A stretch of DNA of 44,105 nt, taken from NCBI GenBank assembly GCA_049999725.1, contig JBNGIS010005735.1, positions 1 through 44,105 of the forward strand, given 5' to 3'. The notes beneath the pieces are model-generated. The model was not told the DNA's origin, ran no database searches, and saw only the letters and a program-made list of their open reading frames with translations. Of this stretch, positions 1-10,300 are shown piece by piece. The position numbers and the translations under genes are program-made. Numbering within the stretch: position 1 is the first letter of the stretch; every line of letters starts with the position of its first letter. The DNA comes from Haplomitrium mnioides. Taxonomy: Eukaryota; Marchantiophyta; Haplomitriopsida; Calobryales.

Positions 1-45
1 CTCCTCTTGACTCTCCATGTAGCTCACACCAAAAAAACAAACCGT

Positions 46-59
46 GGCTCTAATACCAA
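46..59 (-). other. primer-binding site of a minus-strand Ty3 element
   Basis: Read on the minus strand this is TTGGTATTAGAGCC, one base from the common initiator-Met tRNA primer site TTGGTATCAGAGCC. It abuts the LTR at 60-498, so the LTR is the 5' LTR of an element whose interior runs off the left edge of the window. Confidence 0.75.
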
Positions 60-498
60 TGTAAAAGAATCTCAAAGACCAAATCTAAATGAGCAAGAAT
101 TCATGGTGAACTCTAATAGAGTTCTTCAACCAAAAGCAACTCAAGGTCCAAGCTAAGACCAAGAGTGCAAGCAAAAGCCAAGCAACCAAAGAACCCAAGT
201 GATTTGAGAGGAGAGGAACTCCAGAATGAAGAGTGGGGCTAAGAAGCCCTTCTATTTATACAAGAGAAGAGGGTGTCATGCCTCTTTCTTCACTTACAAG
301 TCACTTCTCATTTCAGCCCTAAAGGTGACTCTCTACCAAAAGTGACTTCGAATGCAAGTAACCTAAAAGTGACTCTCCACCAAAAGTGACTTCCAAGGCA
401 AGTAATCCAATCTTAACCCTAAAATTGACTCACTACCACTTCCTTCACTCCTCTCTATTTTCTTATAAATAGCACAATCTTATGCTTGTACTATTACA
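60..498 (-). repeat. 5' LTR of a minus-strand Ty3/gypsy element
   Basis: The reverse complement starts TGTAATAGTACAAGCA and ends CTTTTACA, the same termini as the LTR at 21492-21879. It shares the internal landmarks in order: the stretch rich in AAGTGACTT-like motifs, the promoter box TATAAATA (forward 253-260), and the run ending near GGTCTTTGAG. At 439 bp it is longer than the 375- and 388-bp LTRs of the element at 16746, because the AAGTGACTT-type motif is present in more copies. The interior of this element is outside the window, so it cannot be paired with a second LTR. Confidence 0.85.
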
Positions 499-1204
499 CA
501 ATGAGTTTTTGCAATCAAGATTTTTTTTTGGTTTTTGTTGATCTTTCAAGAATATATATTAAAATTATGAAATATGAAATCATCCACACGAGTCACTTCT
601 TTGATTTCATTTCTAGAATACATTTGTGTCAAGTTATGAGAGAGTGACTGTAAACGTGCGTAACAGTGTTGGATTGATTTTGATTAAAAATGATCATGTT
701 TTGAATATATATGTATGGAAGTCTATACAAGCATAGTTGTTGTTTTTGGTTTTCATCCTTTTTTATGCAATTGGAAGTTGAAAGGATATGTCAATAGATT
801 GTAGATGAAGATGTAAGTGCTTGTCTCAATAGTGTCTTTTCTTTGAATTTATTTTCAATAAATGTTTTAGGTTTTGTAAGTTAAATGTTTTCTCAATATT
901 GTAAGAAAACATTAAAATATTGTGATTTAAGTTTAACATGCTTTGTAAATATTCTATCTCGGGTTGTTTATCTTCCTTAAATATAATATTCTTAAAATCA
1001 CCTTTCTATGAACTATGGGGTATAATTTTTTTTTCGTAATACTACAAGTATTTGAATAAAGCGAATTGCAAGCTAAAGAAAAAAAAATTAATAAGAAAAT
1101 TCACAAATGTCAAAAACATATATTTTAAAGCTCGAATTTGAAAATTATTTTTCTTGAGCACAAAATCAAACATGAACTCAGTAGTGGTTCTTGGTTCAAA
1201 GTAG
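499..1204. other. AT-rich stretch without a recognised gene
   Basis: Only short chance reading frames on both strands, with many A and T runs. No splice-consistent coding, RNA gene or clear repeat was seen. The first bases may include the target duplication of the adjacent LTR, but its partner lies off the window. Confidence 0.5.
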
Positions 1205-2085
1205 TGATTGATGTTTTTGTATTTGTTCATTCATGTGAATGTTGTCAAAGAAACAAGAATTCTAATAAAAAACCATCTAGTAAATCTACAATCATTGTCT
1301 ATTTATTTTGCTTGTTAGAAACATTTAAGTTTGGATTTGCTTACTTCTCAGATAAGCAAGTAGATTCATTTGGTGCCTACAATTGGTTTGGTAGATGCTT
1401 CACAATTGGAAAAGATCTACTTTGATACTATTGTTTGCTATCGTATCATGCCAAAGGTATTGACTTTTTTTACTGTGATCTGTATTTCATTTTCAAGCTT
1501 TGGAGAGAGTTGTTTCATCTTTTGGGTGCAAAGTTGTCAATGTTTATTGCTTATCATCTACAAATAGATGGACAAAAAATGTTTCAGTCATAAAATCAAA
1601 GATATGTTGTGTGCATTATGCTATAAACCATGGAGTTTAACTACAACAGATCCAAACAAATAAGTAGAAGTTTCTCTCCAATTTTTTTTTAGCTATGTTC
1701 AACACCACCTTCTATGAGCTAGTTTGCTTTCTTCTCTCTTGTCTAATACGTCTAGTAACTCTATCTTTTTTTTTTATCGTTTCTTCTTCTTTATGTAAAG
1801 TTCAAAGTCATCTTTTAATTGTTGAATATTGTCAAAAGCAGCATGCAAGTGAGCATCACCATGACTTTTCATTTGTTGTTGGTGATCAAGCAATGATTTC
1901 TACTTATAACTTTCCCTTAACTTAGGATGACTAAGTTCGTAAGTTGTATCTCACATGGATAGGACATTTTTCTATCTCTCAAGTTATTTCTCATGTTGCT
2001 TATAAACTACATCTCATGTTACAATTTAAGCTTCATCTTGTTTCATGTCTCCAATTCAAAACCCTTTGTCTTGAGTCGTGCATTG
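1205..2085 (+). pseudogene. decayed Ty3/gypsy integrase fragment
   Basis: The reading resembles the integrase of the element at 16746-21879, piece by piece and in order. CECCQRNKNSNKKP at about 1229-1275 matches its zinc-finger end CESCQQNKAFNKKP. Near 1555 comes the block around 'LQIDGQ', and near 1880 the distal motif VGDQAMIST. A trailing part matches ISHVAYKLHL and ends near 2085, before any chromodomain. Frames change several times and stops interrupt the core, so it cannot make integrase. It is on the opposite strand to the LTR at 60-498, so it belongs to a different insertion of the same or a close family. Confidence 0.75.
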
Positions 2086-3850
2086 TTTTAAGATTGTGTG
2101 TAGCCTTCTCCAACTCTCTAATCAAGTAGAAGAAAGGGAGTGATTACCAACTTTTATGCCTAAAAGCACAAGCATAAATTGAAGTACTATCAACCAACTC
2201 CTTCATTCTAAAGTTACTCTTGGCTTGTATGTACACTTGTTTGTGTGCTCATTTAGTGTTCATTTTTGATGTGATCTTTGAAGCATTTGGTTAGAGTTGT
2301 TTTGGTTATTACTTAGTTGAAGCTTGTTCCAAATATTGGTTTGGTTTTGTTACACTTAACACAATCTTGCTTTCTAACTAGTCTTTTGATTAACGTCTCA
2401 TGCCTTTTCATATAGATCACTCTCATTTCTAACTAATTAATATTGTTTCACAACTGTTTTTGCTGCTACACTTCAAAGATGGAGTATTAGAAGAGGAACA
2501 ATGTTCTAAGAGTGATTCAGAAATTGTATTTGAATCCACATATTATGTCAAGTAGTGGTGAATGTTGATCTATTCAAGGAAAGCTTACTCTTTCACATCA
2601 TGTAAATCCTTCTCATTGAGCCTCTATCCTTCAAAGAAAGACCTGCAGTTCATAACATTGGGTGTCATTTACAGCATTATTGCTAGCAAAGTTGACACCA
2701 AGAAAAGAATGACAAAACAAGTAATCTTGATGTTGATGTTGATAAAGAGGTAGATATGACTTTTTAACAAAGGGGTGAATGTTGTAACTCCTATATAACA
2801 TAAGGTTAAAATGAGCTTATGAACCCAAATGAAGAGGCAGATTAACACAAAGGCTGCATTGCAGGGCCAATGAGAGCAGTTGAGAGTGTCGGGTGTGTTT
2901 CTGTTAGAAGGCTCTGCAGAGAGTGTAATCCACATCACAAATTGGACAAACAGTAGTTGTTTTGGTGACTAATATTCTCAATGTAGAATAGTTTAGGAGA
3001 AAGTTGCAATGAAATAGTTCCATTGCCATTGCAGAACACACTATCAAATATGCTGCGAGTGTGGCATTAGCATTTGAGCAGTTCTTTGTAACAGGAAGTT
3101 GTGGAGAATTACTCCACATAAACACATACATGGCTTTGCTCTCATGCCCTACAAACTTGGCATTTAGCCATATCTTATCCCCTAGGTCCTTGCGATGTTG
3201 TTGCGATCGTCTTTAGTAATATTTCACCATATTTTACTTCTTTGTTACATTGATGTTGTTTTAGTTATGCCTTAAACAATGACCTGTTACTGGACTCTGA
3301 CCTTCCATTGCCATTTTTCAATACCCTGTGCTACCCTGCTTTGCGAAGGTTCATTTTGCCAAACCGAGCTCGAGCATTAAAGAGTTATTGCAACCCCATA
3401 AAATGAGCAAAGAAATACATCATAAATTTTACTTATGCTTGAAATTTTCGTAGCTGCCACTACATAACCATTAGGCACAGAAACCCATCTGTGACATTCT
3501 GGTGTGTAACTAAAAGGCCAGGGAGTATCACCAATGACACGTCTATAAAGAACCAAGGAACTGAAAGTCCAATCTCATCACTAAACTTGGGAGTCGGGCA
3601 TAGAGATCTTCCATCTTCAGGATCTTGTACAACAGAATCCCACCACAACAATGACTCACATCTCGGGAGCATAACATGCACCAACTAAAACACATAAAAG
3701 ATTCACCGGTTTCAATGTCAATGTCGGTAAGAACATCAAATTTTCGGTTACAAAGGAGCCTTTTAACACTCTGCCTCACAGTTTTATCTGAAGTAGAAGC
3801 TCCAGAGAAACTGAACAAATTAGCTTTACATGACAACCTCGGCCTGGCAC
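2086..3850. other. no recognised gene
   Basis: Reading frames here are short, up to about 113 codons on the minus strand at 3543-3884, and none resembles a family I know. A segment near 2775-2810 looks vaguely like a retroelement end, but I found no partner repeat. Base composition becomes less AT-rich from about 2850, which may mark the flank of the nonaspanin transcription unit. Confidence 0.4.
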
Positions 3851-4395
3851 ATTTCAGGCGATGGCACTGGTTATTCCAATACAAAAGACTACATCAATCC
3901 CAACCAATGCTTCCAAGAGTGAATTTGACCTACAAAACCAGGTAACTACTGTCTAGTTATAATCACAGCTGACCAAAGACAATTCATCTCTAGCTTCCAC
4001 AGCCATAAAATACAACCAGGCTGAAGACGCTGTGCCTAGTATTACATCTTTGAAGTAGTGAGCCCCTAACTGTCAAATATGGCCATACAAACTAGACCTA
4101 CCTGAGACACTTTCTTAGAGCACAGCCATCTTACAGCCTATGAAGACAGAGCAGCAAGAATCTCACCAGTAAGTAAGTAGGACAAGTTTGAATGCTCAAT
4201 TCAGAACTAACCGAATACTACCTACTATAGCTCAAACCTCTGGGCTCTTCCACAATGGAATACTCCTTTTGCCTCTTGCGTATAAGCCAGCTTAAATAAT
4301 CACTGTTAAAAAAGAATGTGTGAACTTCTGACTGGGCCTGTTGCGGAGCTGAACTGGGAAGCTCTAGTGTGAACCAAAAGACAAACTACCATCCC
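3851..4395 (-). other. probable 3' untranslated region of the nonaspanin gene
   Basis: This lies directly after the minus-strand stop codon at 4396-4398 and is stop-rich in all frames. The downstream boundary is a guess: no clear polyadenylation signal was found, and another 3'-UTR intron cannot be excluded. Confidence 0.35.
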
Positions 4396-7300
4396 TTAGT
4401 CGCACTTGATATTTCTATAGATTCGTCGAACAAACATGGATGAGCCCAGATAACCCACGGCACCTGCACATGTTAAGTACAGATGAATAAGAGTCACGTA
4501 CACCTACATCTTCTAGGTAGAATCAGGATCTAGTTAGAGTAATAAATAAATTTATGTGGAGACTAACCAAACCACCACACTGAAGAAGTGAAGTCATCCA
4601 CACTGTAGTGTTACTCAAAACACAAAGTAAAGAAGACAGGCACAACATTTCAGACCAAAGAGCCTTTCATCACCTGCCAACATTGGGTTCGGACCATGCA
4701 CAATGGTGTAGCATGCTCAAACTCATGACTACTTAAACTAAAATTCACTTAGCACACAAAAAATGGCACCCAAAGCACTTTTGAGCTAGCTTCCTCATTA
4801 ACAAGAGAACTAATCCCATGATTTGCCACACAAAGTTATCTGTACACAAGGAGAAAAGAATATGAAAAGAAAAACTTCCAGTATTGAGAAATCTCTTTAC
4901 TCACATGCAACACTAATTACAGAAAAAATGCAATTGATAAAATGCAAGCCAAGAGTTGCATACCAATTACTTGGAAAAATGGTGAATGGAAGCTTGGCTA
5001 TGAAGATGTGGAGAGTTTTTTAAACTAAGAAATTGCTATATACCCCAAGTTCTTTGCTAAATACACCCATTCTTTCCACGTAAACAGGGAACAGGAAGAA
5101 AAGAAAGAAGAAAGATTGCTACTGCACATCCTGCTTATGAAACTTGCCCATTCCTGCGCATGAGACCTGTACACATCTGCCTATGATGGAACACAACCGC
5201 AAAAATTTACGCAATTTTTGATCTGCCTTTGGTGGTAGAACACCAACACACAAATTGTGATTTGTTCCAAAAGGAAATTTTCTATTGAGCAGGAAAGCTA
5301 CCAGAAACAAATAGAGACTTTTGATCCACAACCAGGATCACAAGGGAACAATACTAGCTTTCCAACACAGGTTTTTCAAAGCAGGCTGTCCCGGAGCCAG
5401 ATGCCTGGCATTCCCTCTCACTTATCAGAAAATTTGTGCCATGAGATCCCAGGTCTTCATGCATCATGCACCAATTTCTCTCTGCCTTGGGAACTTAGGG
5501 AGATTCCACACATACAAGAGATTTGCAACAGGGAGATAGCAGGAGATTTAGCAAGAGGCCATAGAGGGGCTGAGACTAGCCCTTAGTTTGATCCTTCATG
5601 CTTTCACTGCATTGTTATCCCACATGCACCATTTGGTTTGATGCTAAATCATGGTGCCAAGTGTATTTCTTTTCCATAAGGCTGTGTGTTATAGCAATTC
5701 TGTTGAATAGGAATTCAGCGGAATACAAGTTCTGGTTTGTGTTTGGGTAGGTTTCATTTGTTCCAACAGCAGGTTTGGGCAGATGTGATATGCGGTAGCA
5801 ATTCTGCTGCTTATTCTCGCTATTCCTTGTTTTCTTTATGCAACGTGAAAAATAAATAATTAAATAAAAACAAAAACAAATAAATGGAAGTTGAAATAGT
5901 TTAGGAAAAACCTACACTGATATCACTACACACAACACATAGTGTGCAGCCTTCACAATGTGGTGTCAGACACAAAGTTTCAAACTAATCAGCCTCATCA
6001 TGTGTAGCAGTGACAAGCTGCCACAACTTCCAGCTGGTTTCATCAGTTCCCGACAGTATGTCCAGATCTTCATACTGAGTTTATACCACTTTCCAGACAA
6101 GCTGCCAGGACTTCCTGCTGGTATCATCTGTTCCTAACAGTATGTCCAGATCTTCATACTGAGTTTCTACCACTTTCCAGAAGTAACAGACAAACTCAGT
6201 CATGATGACACCTACCACTCCATCAAGAATCTAAACGCATCAAAATCTGTCAACTCTCAAGCATCAGATTGAGACGTCATTCATTACACTTTCATTTCAT
6301 CTTGTGACCCAGACATCCAAGAGAAAAACTCTGCTGAAAGGTTAGCAAACATAGGAGAGGCAAACTAACCACAAAAAAACAAATAAATGGAAGCTGTAAT
6401 ACTCTAGGGAAAATCTACACACATCACAACTGTGCACACATACAGTGCAGCCTTCACAATGTGGTGTCAGACCGAAGTTTAAAACTATTCAGCCTCATCA
6501 TGTGTAGCAGTGACAAGCAGCCACAACTTCCAGCTGGTTTCATCAGTTCCCCACAGCATGTCCTGATCAATCTTCGCACTGAGTTTCTGCCACTTTCTGG
6601 AAGTACCAGGAAAACTCAGTCATGATGACACCTAGCACTCCACCAAGAATCCAAACTATATAGTTATGTTGTGGAGAGTAAAACTAACCACAAAAACAAA
6701 TAAATGAAAGCTGCGATAGTCTAGGAGAAACCTACACACATCACAAGTGCACAACACATAGAGTGCAACTTTCACAATGTGGTGTCCAGAATCCAAACTA
6801 ATCAAAATCTGTCAACTCTCAAGCATCAGCTTGCAACTTCATTCATTTCAATTTAGTTTGATCTTGTGAAGCTAACATCCAAGAGAATAACTCTCAGAGA
6901 GGTCTGCTGAAAGGTTAGTGATTCAGGCCTTCTGCACTCTGAAAATAGCACATGAAGCACATCACTGGTGACTACTTGGATGCACAACATCTGTTAAAGT
7001 CAAACTAATCAAAATATGTTAACTCTCAAGCATCAGCTTGCGATATTTTAGTTATGGAGAGCAAAACTAACCAATAAAACAATTAAACTGAATCTGCAAT
7101 AGTCTAGGAAAACCCTACACATATCACAACTGTGCATGCATAGAGTGAAGCCTTGACTCTGTGGTGTCAGACACAAAGTTTCAGACTATTCAGCCTCATC
7201 ATGTGTAGCAGTGACAAGCTGCCACAACTTCCTGCTGGTTTCGTCAGTTCCCGACAGCAGGTCCTGATCAATCGTCGTACTGAGTTTCTGCCACTTTCTG

Positions 7301-10300
7301 GAAGTTATGGGAAAACTCAGTCATGATGATGACTAGCACTCCACCAAGAATCCAATCCATCAAAATCTGTCAACTCTCAAGCATCAGCTTGTGACATCAT
7401 TCATTTCACTTTAGTTTGATCTTGTGAAGCAAACATCCAAGAGCATAACTCCTAGAGAGGTCTGCTGAAAGGTTAGTGATTGGGGCCTTCTGCACCCTGA
7501 ACATAGCACATGAAGCACATCAGTGGTGACTACTTGGATGCAGAACATCCGCTAAAGTCACGTAATATATTAGCTATGAAGTTGTGGAGAGTAAAACTAA
7601 CCACAAAAACAAATAAATGTAAGCTGCAATAGTATAGGAAAAACCCCACACATCAGAACTTCGCAACACATAGAGTGCAGCCTTCACAATGTGGTGTCAG
7701 ACACAAAGTTTCAGACTATTCAGCCTCATCATGTGTAGCAGTGACAAGCTGCCACAACTTCCTGCTGGTTTCGTCAGTTCCCGACAGCAGGTCCTGATCA
7801 ATCTTCGTACAGTGTTTCTGCCACTTTCCGGAAGTAACAGGAAAACTCAGTCATGATGATGCCTAGCACTCCACCAAGAATCCAAACTAATCAAGATCTG
7901 TCGTCAACTCCCAAGCATCAGCTTACAACATCATTCACTTCACATTGATCTTGTGAGGCAGACATCCAAGAGAATAACTCTCACAGAGGTCTGCTGAAGG
8001 TTAGTGATTGGGGCTTTCTGCACCCTGAACATTGCCACATATATATAGGTATTGCTAAATACACCACACCACTGTGTTCTGTGTAGTGTGTGGTGTATTT
8101 AGTAAAATGTGTGGTGTAATTAACAATACCCTATATATATAGCTATAAAGTTGTAGAGAGTAAACCAACCACAAAAACAAATAAATGGAAGCTGCAATAG
8201 TCTAGGAAAAACATACACATATCACAACTGAGCAACACATAGAGTGCAGCTTTCACAATGTGGTGTCAGAAACAAAGTTTCAGACTATTCTGCCTCATCA
8301 TGTGTAGCAGTGACATGCTGCCACAACTTCCTGCTGGTTTTGTCCATTCCCGACAGCAGGTCCTGATTAATCTTCGTACCGAGTTTCTGCCACTTTCCGG
8401 AAGTAACCGGAAAACTCAGTCATGATGCCTAGCACTCCACCAAGAATCCAAACTAATCAAAATCTGTCAACTCTCAAGCATCAACTTGCAACATCATTCA
8501 TGTCACTTTAGTTTGATCTTGTGAAGCAGACATCCAAAAGCATAACTCCCAAAGAGGACCGCTGAAAGGTTATATATACACTTGCACCAAAACATTCCAG
8601 AGATTCAGAAAAGTAACTCAAGATGAGTGTACCTTGAAGGAGTGAGCATTTGCCAAGGCACTGAGAAAAAATATTATTAGTTATGAAGTTGTGGAGAGCA
8701 AAACTAACCACAAAATCAATTAAATGGCACTCAGAAAAAATAAAACAAATGTCATGATCTATTGCTACTGAACGAACTTTGTCAGAAGAATATTACACTA
8801 AGGTTCAACAAACGTTTTTCTTGCATCATCAGATCAGTTCTCTTCATCATAGTGATCAAGGACTCCTCACCACATAATATTCCCAAGCCGAGACAGAACA
8901 TTAGGGTGTAGCCAAAATAGAAGCTGGTTTGGAAAAATCCCGACATCTTTGTCTTCATGAAGTAGTAATACACTGAGTACAAGTAGACATATCCAGCAGT
9001 TGATGCAGCAGAAAAGAACGATGTCCATTGCCAATGATAGTTCTCTGCATTTAGCAGAAAGTATGTTCCAACTATTGTCACACAAACTGTGACTATCATA
9101 AGAATCAGGAAGACCAGGAGCATGAATCCATACACATAATAGACCTGTTTCATACACAACATAAAAGCAGTTCAGAAAAAATATCTCAACTAGATTCACC
9201 AGATCAAGTCAACATCTGATTCCTAACAAATGTAAATGCAGCAGATAAATGTAGACATAAAAAGGAAAAACTGCAAGTTGACAAAAAATATACACATCAT
9301 ATGACAAAATTCTTACCTTGTAATTCCAAAAGGAAGTGAAAACAAAGTACATCTCAATGAAGATGCTTCCAAAAGGCAGCAGTCCACCCATAAGGGCAAC
9401 CACAGAGGGAGTAAGATACCACTTTTTCTCAGGAATAGGTCTTGGAATCGTTTTAACCCTGCAAGGATTATCAGGGATGCCATTCCAGTTGCGACCAACA
9501 ACTGTTCCCAATAGAGCTAGAGGGAATGATATGAATGCCCAAATGATGAACACAACAACCTGGATGAGAAAAATGGTGTCAGGCAGGATGAATTAGGTTG
9601 AATGATGAGATGCACTATCCTTACAGCACATTATTCATGGCATATTTTATTATTCCTACCCAAAACAGTAATAGAAACAAAACATATCTAATAACCACAT
9701 ATCCACGCACACATACCATTGTGCCAAAAGGAATCGCTGCCAGAGAATGATAGAAAATGGCCACAGTATTTAAAAGAAAGCCAATTCCAAAGCATGTGAA
9801 TGGGAAGAAGGAAGCAGTAAGAAGCATCGATTTTATCCAATGCTTGCCTGAAAATCGATCAAAATTAGATATTAGACCAGTGGAAACAATAGAAAGAACC
9901 CTTGAAAGGTGAAAGCTTATTTCCTCAGTGATCAAGTTAGAATGAGGGGCAAGAAGACTTTAACCTATAAGAAAGGAAACAAAATTATTGCTTCAACCCA
10001 AATTCAGTTGAGGGAATAAAATAAGAGACAATAGTAACACCACAACCCAACCCAGAATAAAAGGAAAGTCAGGTGATATACCATCGTTTCGAGAATAGAA
10101 GCCTCCACTGACATATCCTGAAATAAATGAGGTGAGCGCATAGCATACAATAAATGTAGTGACAATTGCTCCCCGACTGAAGAAAAATCACACCCAGACG
10201 TCAAACTATGAGTGCATCATATTCATAGTATTTGAAACCATAGGCTGATAATCTACAACAACTCAACTTCAAAACTTGAGATTATAACCATGCTAAGACA

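Larger units (their letters stand above)
4464..8870 (-). other. last intron of the nonaspanin gene (4407 bp)
   Basis: The donor is GTGAGG after exon 12 and the acceptor is GTGCAG before the final exon. Both are phase 1 and together restore the family-conserved [10 protein letters not shown] across the junction. The intron is more than half the gene. It carries the tandem repeats at 5870-8700 and a MITE at 8048-8130. The part at 4464-5870 holds no recognised gene; the sequence near 5030-5070 (TTGCTATATACCCC, GCTAAATACACCC) resembles the MITE end and may be a relic of it. Confidence 0.9.

Noticed and set aside
3543-3884. Minus-strand frame of 113 codons beyond the nonaspanin stop
   Set aside because: No recognisable family, and a competing minus frame overlaps it (3460-3684); more likely 3'-flank sequence.
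8782-8870. Exon 12 reading on through its donor to give a different nonaspanin C-terminus as the main form
   Set aside because: The family's conserved ending is found at 4463-4396 in matching phase behind a proper acceptor, so the read-through can only be a minor retained-intron form.
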